Below, piece after piece: positions 34,388 to 45,557 of a stretch of DNA of 64,000 bases; the stretch's first letter is position 1, and every line of letters starts with the position of its first letter. This DNA comes from Rhynchosporium graminicola (taxonomy: Eukaryota > Ascomycota > Leotiomycetes > Helotiales > Ploettnerulaceae), in the NCBI GenBank assembly GCA_900074885.1, contig FJUW01000078.1:2160-66159 (forward strand), read 5' to 3'. The position numbers and the translations under genes are program-made. The notes beneath the pieces were generated by a model. That model was not told the origin of the DNA and ran no database searches. It saw nothing but the letters and a program-made list of their open reading frames with translations.

Positions 34388-35759
34388 ATGAACTTGTCAC
34401 TGACACAGCTCAAGGTCACTGGCGTTGCCGTCTGTTCATTAGGTCTCGCTTGGATTTCCTTTACGCTCCGATTCTACGTTCGAATAGCGGTACTGAAGTT
34501 CTTGGGGAGGGATGATTGGTTGACGATTGCTGCGATGGTACGATCAGCCAGGCCATAACCAAGAACGATTACTGACATCAACAGATTGTTTTCACCATCT
34601 TCTGCTCCCTGTGTCTGCGAGTGACTTACTATGGACTCGGTGCACACATGTACAATATAGAAGATGAATCGTTGCAGACGGGATTCAAGGTCGGACTCAG
34701 CAAGCACAGCGTTGATCGAACGATACTTACTTACAGTAGATCGTGTTTATCTGCGAACTCCTCTACGTTGTGACCACCACGGTCACTAAAGTAGCAGTCG
34801 CCGCGTATTTCCTTCGGCTAGCCAGCAAACGATACCAGCGAGTAGTTGTCTACTACACACTCTCTACAGTCATGGTCTTCAGCACCCTATATTTCTTCTT
34901 CCTCATTTTTCAATGCAGCCCAATGAACTACCTATGGACGAAATACGGTGACGACGGAGCAGGAAGGTGTTTGAAAAGTACTACGCTATCGGCCATCACT
35001 TACGCCCATTGCGCCATGTCAGCCATAACAGATTGGTCTTTCGGCATTCTACCAATCTTCTTCGTTCGGAAGATGCAGATGGATCCTCGTACCAAGTTCT
35101 CCGTCATCCTTATTCTGTCCCTCGGATTCTTGTATGTTTTCTTTTTTTTCCCTCAAAAAGTCTTGCTAATATCAGACAGTGCCAGCTCAGCAACAATCGT
35201 CCGTATCGTTTACATCAAAGCATTGACCGACACCGAAGACTATTCCTGGGAAGGTATCAACCTCGTCAAATGGTCCATGGTGGAGCCCGCGATAGCCATC
35301 ACAGCCATGAATATCGCCACTCTCCGTCCACTCTTCACGAGGTTCCTCTCTCACGCATCCAAACAATTCGACTCGTCCACCCAAAGCGAAGACCAAACTC
35401 GTTCTTCAGGCGAAAGTCGCCACAACTTTACAGGACGCGATAGCATCTCGGCGGCACTCTACAGTACTGAATTCGCTGAGCTGCTGGGACTTAGCCGAGT
35501 CGGTGTTACCACGCAGATTACTGCTGGAGGAAATGAGAAAAGAGATCATATGAGGAAGAGGTGGAGGTTACACAGGAGCATTCATAGTCTGAGTGGGCAA
35601 AAGCAGAAGGATGAGAAGTGGAGAACCTACAACGAAAGCCAGACGGAACTCAGCACTGTACCTTCGACCGCGGACACTAGTGACATCGAACATGTGGGCG
35701 CTGTGGATTGGGCTGCGGGAATTACAACGACGACCGTCATTACTTACCAAAGGAGCTAA
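34388..35759 (+). CDS. fungal rhodopsin-domain (SAT4/PTH11-like) integral membrane protein
   Basis: Four exons: 34,388-34,537, 34,585-34,689, 34,740-35,131 and 35,180-35,759, giving 408 aa. The start is the ATG before NLSLTQLKVTG; an upstream in-frame ATG at 34,352 is possible. The protein has about seven hydrophobic helices: VAVCSLGLAWISFTLRFYV, then IAVLKFLGRDDWLTIAAM, FICELLYVVTTTVTKVAVAA, VVYYTLSTVMVFSTLYFFFL, a later ILPIFFVRK, ILSLGFFASSATIVRIVYIK and EPAIAITAMNIATLRPLF. The order and the RDDW, CSP and EPA-x-AI motifs match the fungal rhodopsin/SAT4 domain family, whose members are plasma-membrane receptor-like proteins (PTH11 type). The cytosolic tail of about 150 residues is Ser/Thr-rich. 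The third exon uses the second of two adjacent acceptors (CAGTAG), because the first would add an in-frame TAG. Confidence 0.85.
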
Positions 35760-38700
35760 GTATACGTCGATTGCCCACATTCTACGAGGCGATGAGTTAC
35801 AAAATTGTTTGGAGTAACATTGGCGTTCAGAGATCGATAGCTATCGGTGATGACTGGATCGGTACTTGGTATAGATTCGGGTTGAGTTTGTGCCGCATCA
35901 AATCCGAGTACCATCTAAGTTGGTATGATGGCTGAGATACCTCCGGGGCGTTATGGATCGAAAATTGCTGTATTCTCCTACATGAGAAATGGAGCTGGAT
36001 TGGAGCCCAAGGACGGATTGAATTTGGACTTTTGTGTAGCTGAGGTATCCTGGTATGCCAGAATTCGGTCAATATCCGTATTAAATAATGCGTATCGCAG
36101 ACCTTGTTGACACCCCCCACACTCTTTGCCCTTTGATGAAGGGTGAAAGGAACAAGGGATTGGGAAACCGTTTAGACTCAAGGTGTCGAGACACTGTCAA
36201 GATGGATTGGGGAACCCAAAGCAAAGGTTTCGAAAAAATGGATGAGAAAAATCTAGTCCCGAATTGCGCAGAAGCTGTGACGCTCGGCATGATCGAATCA
36301 TTTCCTTTTCTCTCCTTTGTCTTCTCTCAAAAAAGAATCAATATTATGACAAAATAAACACTTCTGTCTCCTGCTTGGTTCCAATTTCCTTGCTGCGGAG
36401 CTACAGCGGTTAAGTGTTGTAAAAGCGGCGACCAGGGAGGTGTACGGGCCTGAAGACTTGACTTAATCTGGAGGTAATCAGAATTGCAACTTTGTGCAGT
36501 AACGTCGGTGCTTTATAAAGTTAGGTATTGTTTTCTTTGGTTAAGAGTGTCAAAAATTGGTATGGATACAGCTACTTAGAACTACTGTGACTTGACGTAC
36601 ACTGTATACTTGGCATACCATACCAAGTGCAGAGTTTTCCGTACATCTGTCCAGTACTACGTGCGCATCAATATAATTCTATCATGGTAGCAATTCCCTG
36701 GTCCTCTCCACTAGCCCCTCTTACAACACTTAAGCCCCTCTTTAAACACTCCAACCAACGCTGTTCCCTCGAACAGTAGTACATGAGGGAAGGGATCTAT
36801 AGCCTACCTATTCCAGCCAAGACTCAGAAGTGTCGGGCTTGCTTCAATAATTTCTTTACTTGTAGCTCGCGTGCACTTCCTAATCAGGTAGCTCTGACGC
36901 AATGAGATAGATAGAGCTCACTGATCATTCTACAGGTCTCGAAGCTATCCTTTCTCCATTACTCTGTATGATTCATATTTCTATAGGGATAAGTAAGAAA
37001 GTCGATGGCAAAGTCATAGACCCTCAAGAAGCTAAAGCCCGGTTTCGTAACTCCCTGTAGTAAGCAGTATTTCTTACCCCTACCCCCTCCCTTGTTTTTC
37101 CGAGTTTTCGCTGCATAGGCTGTACATATAAGGGATCTGTCTGTGGATTCCTCCCTCCAGCCATTATTAATCACCTTCTGTCTCGGGTTCGATTGAAGAA
37201 TTGATGAATGCGGTTGATGATGGGCCGATGGATAGAATGTAAGTATTCTTGGAGAGGGCTAGGCTAAGGTAGGGTAGATTATCCTTTGCTGTAGCATAAA
37301 GAGATGGAAATGAAGCAGAGAGAGAGAGAATATTGGTTGACTGATAGCAGTAAAAAGGATGATGAAGACTTGATGTCAATGGCAGGGGTGCTCGGTGTAA
37401 TAGCTTGCTTCGTATGAGCCTATCTGAATTTATTTTGATTAGGCAGGGGAAGTAGGAGAAAGTTGCAGAGTCAATGAGGAGATGGTTGTTTGTTGTATTG
37501 TCTCTTCCAGAAGCGGGGAAGACCACCCACTGTCTAGCGTGGATCCCGGCCCCCTCAGGTTCTGGAAGGAGCTATCTATCTATCTATGCCACGTAACTGT
37601 AGGTGGTAGCAGGGATATTTTTGCTGGTTATTTATTTATAGATGCTGTCAGGGGTTTTGTGCGGGCGGTTTAGGGTTTGGGGAGATTTAGTGAGTTGATA
37701 ATCTGGGTATCGGATTACCTAAGGAAGCATTTTTAATGATGGAGAGGGAAGGGTTGATGTTGAAAGTTGGATGGGAGGATGGAATATATGCTAAGGGAGA
37801 AAGGTTTTGGAAATTGTCATTGTCATCCATGGCCGTCGGCCATTTCATATTACGTCACTTTTTCGAGTTCAAATGGGCTGTGAATAAAAATAACAAGTGT
37901 ATCGGTGAAGTTAAATACGGTGAATTTGACTTGTTTTCACTCTAGATAGTAGCTTAAGCGTTATCGGGTTTTGTGTGAGTGTATATATTTCATAACCTGA
38001 GCTCAATTTTCTTTTCATACATGCGTACATGTTTGCGGTATCCCGCTTGATTCTTTCATGAGCGGAAGTGGTCGAGAAGAAGATTTAAAAATTGGAAGCT
38101 GGATTCGGATGCAATACGGAAGGATAGTCAGTCAATCTTGGTGTACGATTCTTTTGGTCGATTTGCAGCTTGAGCAGATGATAAAAAAGGGGATAACTTT
38201 GAGAGGAAAAGGATACGAGAGTTTTATTGACAGTAATATAAGGGGTGATGAAAAGTTATGACTTAGCTTTAGCATGACGATCTACAGTCAAATAATGCGT
38301 AGTTCATATCTGTAATTTGTTAGCCAATGGAGACTGTATATCGCCATTATAAACGACGTGTGACTCGCGGATAAGTTGGAGGGCTGTAGATGCTCCGTTT
38401 TCATCGTACTTGACACTGTGGGAATTTTTCTGAAATTTGTTATGGTCACTCAAAGACCTTATATAGGTATGCTGATATTCATAGCTTACCGCAATGCAGG
38501 TGGCGACATTTTCAGTTAAGCTGCTGCACAGAAAGCGTAAATCTATTCCAACATCTCACAAGGACTATTCCACTAGAATATATCATACAGGCTTTTTCAA
38601 CATACATCTTTATTTAGATGCAATTAGAGTCGTTTTCGAAATCAACCTCTTCTTCAATCATAGCAGATGCAAGGTTTGTTTTGACCTAAGCTCTAAAGAT

Positions 38701-40243
38701 CAAGTCTATGAACATCTTGTCTTAATTATGGCACGTAAAACACATAAAGATCTATTCAGCTTCAAGAATCTCAGACCGTTGCAAGGTGATTCCAAAGCAA
38801 CAGGAAAATTGACAGTATAATAACAAATGATAACAAATTCTGCTAAAAATCAGATTGTGCGTTCGAGGTCTTTATCCACAGCGAGCCCTAGGACTAACGA
38901 TGTTCTTCTTTCTCTCGTCAAACATAGTTTCCAAGGTAATAAGGTCTTCATCTTTTCCGGAATGGCGTCTTTACCCATGGCGTGTCGTTATAGCTGGCAT
39001 CTTTCTTTTCCACAAATATGATCCTCCTTCTTTCCATGAGTTAGAGACTTCCGCATTCCATCATCCATGAGACTGGAATCTACTATCACTATGCATGTCT
39101 ATCTCCGTCCCTAGAAGGCGAAATGATATTCACGTGCTAAACAAAGATTTTAGCCTCTACTTCATGCTATAAATGTAAGATCTACCCCTCAACCTTGTTT
39201 CTACTATGTTGTCAAGTTGCACACCAGATGAAAACACTTTCAATTAATAGCATATATTGAATTTGTCAAATTGCAGAGCAGCAAGATCGAAGCAGCTGGT
39301 GTGAGAAGGAGAAATTCTTCATATTTTTCAAGCATTGGTTCTCTTCACAAAGCTCACTCCATTTCTCAATCGAAAGCAAGCTTCAAATGACAGAGATAGA
39401 TTAAATGGCAATAAGTCTATTTTGCTGACGATTTTCATGCTTCGATTGTCATAAGTCTCCATCTAGCAGCAGCAACCAGAGATCCAAAACAATAAGACTT
39501 TCAATACGGGATTCTATAAGAATGATTTGGTCACAACGGAAGTTCAAAAGTTAGACTCTGCTTCTAGCTACAGGTACAGGAGCAGGCTGAGATGTGCGAG
39601 ACTGGTTTCTTAGCACGACTGGTACAGGAGAGGAAATCGGATTGAAATTCTGTGATGGGGGGTATTGCGGTGTATAGAAATATGAGTTAAGCGAGGTAGC
39701 CCGCATTACACATATCGGCATTGTAGCTCGAATGATCTACTGGCAGCATAGTCGATGCTAAAGGTTGTGGGACAGAGGCGGAGGTGGAAAAGTGCTAAGA
39801 AATGACTGAGGCCGGTCTCAGTATTGATGGGCAGGTCAGTAATCGTGGGAGGTACTGGAGGATTGGATTAATGAGGTACATTTCCAATTTTTCGTGCAGC
39901 TAAGGTATGCAGAACCATCAATTCGGCGAAAAGGTAGGAGATGACAGCAACATTTCTCCATCTCAATAAGAACAACGTCGAAGCTGCTAGCTTGCGAGAA
40001 TCACACAAATTCAACACACTTGAAAATATGTAAAGAAACTTCTCAGCATAATTTCTATATCGGAGACTTGTCTTCGAAACACCATCGGGGCTGAAAGGCA
40101 AATCTCCTCCAGGAACATTGATACACAGAGTATCATTTCAACCAGGCACGATGAATTGCGAAGAGATGTCCAAGTTGCTACCACTCTGGAAGGATCTCAG
40201 CAATGTCAAATGTTATATATACATCAGTCACCAACCCCGGTAT
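35760..40243. other. long intergenic region, no supported gene
   Basis: 4.5 kb with many short ORFs (the longest 119 codons at 37,167-37,526 on the minus strand and 108 codons at 38,494-38,820 on +), none with recognisable features. Composition is AT-rich from 37.6 to 39.5 kb. Confidence 0.5.
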
Positions 40244-40940
40244 TCATATCCCCTCGCTCAAAGCATTTATCTCCTTCCGAATCTGTCTCAATCGCTGTTG
40301 TTGCAACTCCCACTTCTTGTAGATCTCCTGACATAAATCATCTGCGGTCGAGTATCTGTCAATATGTTAGTACTCCCATTCTACAAGTCCAAGCGAGGTC
40401 AAAAACTGACCGTTTCCAAGTCTCGCCACCGTAACCGCCCTTCTTCTCATAATCCCTGTAAGCTTCTTCCTTCTCAATATACGCCAATCCGCACTCCGCC
40501 TGCTCCGCAGCTTGCACCTCATGAATCCTCTTCTCCTCCTTTCTCAACCATGCAATCTGATCTGCCTTCTGCAGAGTATCGAACTCCATACCCTGGTATT
40601 CCTCCTTCCAATCCTCATCGTTCATCAAGCTTTCCCGTTTCTCCTCACTGCTTCTCACAGCAAAGCTTGCTCCCTGTATGATGCCAGTCCTCCTTCCCAG
40701 GTCAAAAAGACCATATCCGACACCTAGAGATCCAAGCCCGAGGCCTGCTAGCTCCCAGGGAATGAATTTTCGATGGCTTGTGAAGAGGTATGTTGCGAGG
40801 CCAGCGTATCCTAGACCTACGATAACTCGATCAAGAGTTCTAGGTGGTGTTGGGAGATCTGGAGGTGTGATCGCTGAATGCTTTGCAGCCCGGACATGTG
40901 TCCGCTTTGCAACAAGTGACGGACGTTCAGACGATGACAT
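40244..40940 (-). CDS. conserved-looking two-helix membrane protein of unknown function
   Basis: Two exons on the minus strand: 40,940-40,411 and 40,355-40,244, giving 213 aa. The intron (GTCAGT..GACAG) has a CTAAC-type branch sequence, and its removal joins GGETWKR to YSTADDLCQEIYKKW. The N-terminus is basic and Ser/Pro-rich. Two Gly-rich hydrophobic stretches follow (VIVGLGYAGLATYLF and ELAGLGLGSLGVGYGLFDLG), then a long charged alpha-helical region with likely coiled coil and a Gln/Arg-rich end (WELQQQRLRQIRKEINAL). This layout suits an organelle membrane protein, possibly mitochondrial, but I recognise no named family. Confidence 0.7.
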
Positions 40941-41651
40941 CTTGTAATGTAGCTCTAAAGGCTTCCAGTATTATTTCAAGGGGGCAGTGGGCGATAGCTG
41001 ATAGAAGTTGCAATGTTTTCAGAAGGAAACAGGTGCATATCTTCTCCGGAAGATTTGAGGCAGAAGATAACCTGTAGTCAACCTGTCCTCGGTAAAATTT
41101 TGTGTCGGGGTATGGAGAAAATGGATCATAAATATGGTTCTTGGTCCACAACTTTGAAAATCAAAATAGGGTCCAGATGACATCATGTTTCAGCGCGAGT
41201 CATGGGGTGTCGAAGCTTAATTCTCAAGTCCCCAACAGACACACCATAGACATAGACACTGGTGGGGATATTGAGATTTCCAAAGCGGCATAGTTGAGTT
41301 TTTCATCGTATTTGCAAGGCACTTTAAGCTCGGCTAGCAAGTATGTTCCCATGTATCTTGAAATAGAGTTCCAAGTGCACAATTCCTCAAGAATCATTCC
41401 GAGTTGATGGGAATCAATTTTCAGAATTGGAGACATATGTGTATGCCAAGGACTGAAGTCTAGGCTCGCTTGCTTGGTCGCGAACTCTCATATTGTTACC
41501 TTGTCGTGGTTATCGAAGACACTTCTGACCTGTCTATTTTCAACAGTTAAAATCTCTCGGTTAAATGTTTCGGGTGACCACGTGAATCAAAACAAATCAT
41601 CCAGACACCGAGATTTTTGCGTCTGCTGAAGCCAATGTAACTGAAGCCGTG
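40941..41651. other. intergenic, no gene seen
   Basis: Upstream region of the two-helix protein gene and the 3' side of the decayed NACHT gene. Only a 70-codon ORF at 41,224-41,436 on the minus strand, unassigned. Confidence 0.5.
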
Positions 41652-43962
41652 TTATATCAATAATATCTGTCCACGTTCTCTGTACCCTCCTGGAGGATCA
41701 CAACAGCTGGAATGGAGCGCAGTCCGATCCACCTCACATTGCCACAAAAATTCGAATCGTACGGCACCACTGACCCGACCGTCCCTGATGACCCAGCCTA
41801 GCTCGACAGACGCATCTTCACTTTGGCTCAGATTCTCCAGCAATTCTATCATCTCGTCGAGCGTCCAAAGCCTTCCTTCCAAAGCCTTCCTAACGACGGG
41901 TAAGTAGCGGAGGCAGGTCTTGCGCATCGGCTCTGACGCCTTATGTTTGTTTTTTAATGTGCCCGGGGTACTTCTAGGGGGTACGCCTTGCTCGAGGACC
42001 TCAAAAATCATCTCAATAGCCCCTTGAGAGGACATCAAACTTCGAGTGGTGATCGTGATCAACAGTGGATCCCCAAACTCCCAAGAGAAACACTTGGTTG
42101 AAAATGAGAAGAGCAGACATTGGCCTCTTTCTGTCCTATAAAACTTCCCTAGACTTATAGACGAGTACGAGCTGACGTGGATCAGCTCCGTGTTCGAGGA
42201 AAAGCTTCATTGTTTTCGGCCACCTTAATTTCAGGTAAAGCATGGCTTGGGTCCCTAAGTCGTGCTTGTCATCGTCTCGTGCTTTTCGGCCTTGTTTCGT
42301 TCGGCCAATTACCACCACAAAATCGTTGATAAACTTGGAATAGACAGCACCCCAAATTGTCCAAGAACCATAGTCACGGACGTCACTCGTGTCTTTGGAT
42401 TAAAAGGCTGGGTTGGGATCACACTTTCTCTTGAGAATTTGCTCTACTACTGTGGGGTTAACAGCATCCCGCTTTACCGCTCTATCTCTTGCGTAGTCAG
42501 GAGCGAGCAGACAAGTTGCGTACGGTCGCCCTGGTTTGAGGCAAGGGTCATAATCGAGACCAAGCATAGCTATCTTAGACTGAGTCAGACCAAAAGCCAC
42601 CAAATAAGCGACAAACCCGCATTTCCAGCCATCTGGCTCGGTCCAGTAATTTTCATAATGACTCGAGGTCCGGTGCAATTTCTAATGTTAGCAGTTCAAG
42701 TCCGTCTCAAGTTGAGTCGGACTTCCGTCCATGTAGAGGAGCGAGGCCTCAGATTCCTCGAAGAACTCGTCAAGAGCGCCGAGTAGGTCTTTCTGGGTGT
42801 GTAAGATTAAGCGTTCTGCTTGAACCGCATGATGCAGTTACCTAGACAACGTGTCAATGGAGACTGAGCTGCTGTCACGCGATTCTGGCTTGATAGATCG
42901 TCGAGCTGCTTTGACGCCATAGTTGTATAGGTTTTGTGAATTCTTAAATTGTAACATCCGCGTGCAGCTCATTGCAATGGTCCCAAAAGGTGATTGCCCA
43001 TCGCTTGGTCTGTGGGAGTGGCCAGTTACGACGGATCTTCGTCGGATCGAAAGAACTCCTTCACTATCCTATGAAGGAACTCTACTGTACCAAGCTTCAG
43101 TTGCTTAATGATCTCGTCCACTGATGCAGTATGGTCCAAGGTTTGGCGTCCAGGCTAAGCAGATTGAGCCCATACATCTTCCGGTACGGTTGAGCTAAGT
43201 TCGACGAGGCCGGGCGTGCGCACCTTAACACCATTCGCTGTCAGCTCATGCCTTCTTGCTATATACTGCGTATATGCCAGGCCTTCGAGCACCATTGACA
43301 CGATGTCAGGACCATCAGTGAAATACCGCGCCTGTACAGAAAGCCGAATTTTGGCCAGTTGTATAATATGTATGATCTGAGCAGCCTGAACATGATAAAT
43401 GATTCGATGTTGCCAATCATCCGGTCATATAAGTCTTCTAGACCCGGCGGAAGCTGGAACAATCTTCCTTGCAAAGTATTCATACTATCGCCATTCCCCA
43501 AGCTTTCTTGCAAAGACTGGACTACTAAGGTTTCATACCCACATGAAGACCTAAAGAGTCTCAGTTAGTATCGTTAAGCCTAAAGTGGACCCGTTCCAAG
43601 CTCTCAGGGGAAGCAGACAAAACATACCCCTTCTGCTTTTTCCAAGATCTCCTGCACGATATTTTTCAAAGTCACGGGATCTTCTAGCATCAATCGACGA
43701 AGCACTCCAGCACTGGCAAAAGTGGCTTTCACATATAACCTGATATCGCGTGCTGTGAGGTCATGAATTCCTAGATGTGGATGACCTGAGTAAGCCTCCT
43801 CGAAATTGTTGAGTTGACGGCTCGAGTCAGAAAGCTGCCACGGCCTGCTAAGACTGTAGATTTGGGAACTAGACGTGCCAATGTTTCTATAATTACTTTC
43901 TGGTCGAGGGGAAAATCGTCCAGACCATGAATAAAGTGGAAGAGTTGGAGAGGCATGGAGAC
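41652..43962 (-). pseudogene. decayed NACHT-ankyrin (NLR-like) gene, 5'-truncated
   Basis: Minus-strand frames 5' to 3' show a STAND NTPase with ankyrin-like repeats. LQLFHFIHGLDDFPLDQKVI (about 43,940) is the Walker B region. LGIHDLTARDIRLYV then ILEKAEG-VFMW lie around 43,780-43,530. LVVQSLQESLGNGDS and LFQLPPGLEDLYDRMI lie at 43,510-43,400. VVEQILKRKCDPNPAF (42,420) and TMKLFLEHGADPRQL (42,190) are ankyrin repeats, and a C-terminal part follows to 41,652. The frame shifts near 43,800 and again just after VFMW. The Walker A P-loop is not found upstream. An intron-like GTATGT..TTTAG lies inside KAEG|VFMW. Intact relatives act in fungal non-self recognition and programmed cell death. This copy looks dead. 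Confidence 0.7.
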
Positions 43963-44164
43963 TTACGAAGGTATGGCTAGGAATTACACCGTTTTATAAA
44001 TCACGTACGTAGTTTCATTCTTTTTTTGAGTCCCAGTGTGCTGATATATAGCCAACGTCTCTCTATTAATGAGTCTGATTGTAGAAAGTCTAGTGTTGAA
44101 CGAAACTATCTCCATATATTTGTTGAGAAGCTTAATTTGTACAATGGTGAACCGACTGCTGTTC

Positions 44165-44398
44165 TCACTTCTCAGTCATCCCGAAAAACTTCCTGACCTT
44201 GTTCTTCTCCTTACGTATTGTCTCTTTATCGAGTGTCTCGCAAGAAGGGCAAATATCAGAGGTACACTTATATCTGTCACACTTTATATCGTCTGGGCAG
44301 GAGCCGGTGTAAGTGCTGAATTTCGAACAATACATTTTTTGATCCATCGCGACGTTTCGATGGCCGCAATTCCAGAGTGCTTGGCGCTGAGTACACAT
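44165..44398 (-). CDS. small cysteine-rich protein with N-terminal MC-x8-CGH signature
   Basis: 77-aa ORF beginning MCTQRQALWNCGHRN, with eight cysteines (2, 11, 24, 34, 40, 45, 50, 53) including a C-x-x-C (CPSC) pair. It has a Lys-rich C-terminus and no signal peptide. Cys/His spacing suggests a zinc-binding intracellular protein. Short fungal proteins that start MC-T..CGH exist as uncharacterised families; that comparison is from memory. It shares the C2, C11 and residue-13 Cys/His spacing and the later C-x-x-C with the 206-aa protein at 44,937-45,557 on the same strand. Confidence 0.5.
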   Translation of the reverse strand: MCTQRQALWNCGHRNVAMDQKMYCSKFSTYTGSCPDDIKCDRYKCTSDICPSCETLDKETIRKEKNKVRKFFGMTEK

Positions 44399-44936
44399 AT
44401 TGCGAATAAAATATGGTTGAAGAGAGCTTTCTGATACGGTTGTAGTTTGTGTTGGTCAATAATGACGAGCGAATTGAGTTTCATTCTAAGATTTTGGGAG
44501 GCGGATGTGATGTGCTCTTATATCATTTTGGTGCCGCCAAAACAGTCATTATGAACGAGACAAAGAGGAATGGGTCTATTTTAGGAAGTCTTGTCCATCT
44601 TTGATTCACTTGGTAACTTCTTTATCCTTGAATGTGTACACAAAGGTCGAATAAAGGTTGTTTATTTGTGTCTTTGTCTCTATGGCATTCACAAAGTTCA
44701 CAGCAACAGACGATGAATCAGGTTCTCAACCGGACTGAGAATTTGTGAATATTCATTTCACCTCTGACGGATCAGCGTGTCCCTCAAGGAGGTATTGACG
44801 CTTTCTGCTAAGAACCCCATGGAACTATCAAAGTTCGGTCTCCTGAATCATGTTCTGTCAAGCAATTGCCCAAGAATGCCGAAAAAACGGAAACCCGCAC
44901 CACCTATAGCCCACGAAAAAAACTGCTTCTGTCCTT

Positions 44937-45557
44937 CTACTCCATCAACTCATCAACCATTGGAGCCGCCAACTCGAGGTGAGCTGCAGCATCCTCCTCA
45001 TCATCATCGTAATCGTCATAGTCGTCTTCTCCCTCGTCCTCATCCTCCCCCTCATCTTCATTTTCATCCTCATCCTCATCTCCGCCACCTTCATCTTCAT
45101 TCTTATCCTCCAGAACAACCTCCAAGCCAGCAGAAGTTGAGCCACCAGGAGCAGCAGAAGGTTGACCAAAGACAGCGGTACCACCAAATCCACCTGAAGC
45201 ACCGCGCAGCTCAGCACCCTTCCTAGCCTCATACTCCTCCCATCGCTTGGAAAGTTCATCTCCCATTCCCTCCTCAACAACCTCATACCCTGACTCCGAT
45301 CCGTTGCCCTCATATCCTGCGTGCCCCACACCCAGACCGAAAACACCAGTTCCCGGAGCAGTAACAAACATACCCTTCTCCTTGATGCAGTCAATGCAAT
45401 ATCCTGGGCTTGGCTCAACTCGGATAGTCGGATTCATCGGCAAGCCTATGGGGTGCGCGACATTGTGCAACCAGGGGAAGACGGCGTGCTCGCAAAGCCG
45501 GATCTCAATGGCTTCGGTGCAGCCACAGGCGTGGAGGATGTTGGTTTCCCAGCACAT
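44937..45557 (-). CDS. cysteine-rich N-terminus, acidic-tail protein of unknown function
   Basis: Single-exon ORF of 206 aa. The N-terminus MCWETNILHACGCTEA carries Cys at 2, 11 and 13, then Cys22 and a CIDC pair near residue 55, a likely zinc-binding arrangement. The middle is Gly/Ala-rich (GVFGLGVGHAGYEG). The last 75 residues are an Asp/Glu run (EDEDENEDEGEDEDEGEDD and more) ending in AAPMVDELME. There is no signal peptide or membrane segment, so a nuclear or cytosolic protein is likely. Function unknown. The strand-opposite ORFs here (Ser/His/Pro-rich) are shadows of the acidic repeat. Confidence 0.7.
   Translation of the reverse strand: MCWETNILHACGCTEAIEIRLCEHAVFPWLHNVAHPIGLPMNPTIRVEPSPGYCIDCIKEKGMFVTAPGTGVFGLGVGHAGYEGNGSESGYEVVEEGMGDELSKRWEEYEARKGAELRGASGGFGGTAVFGQPSAAPGGSTSAGLEVVLEDKNEDEGGGDEDEDENEDEGEDEDEGEDDYDDYDDDEEDAAAHLELAAPMVDELME

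Noticed and set aside
44777..45226. 149-codon Pro/His-rich ORF on +
   Set aside because: It is the antisense shadow of the acidic-tail protein at 44,937-45,557.
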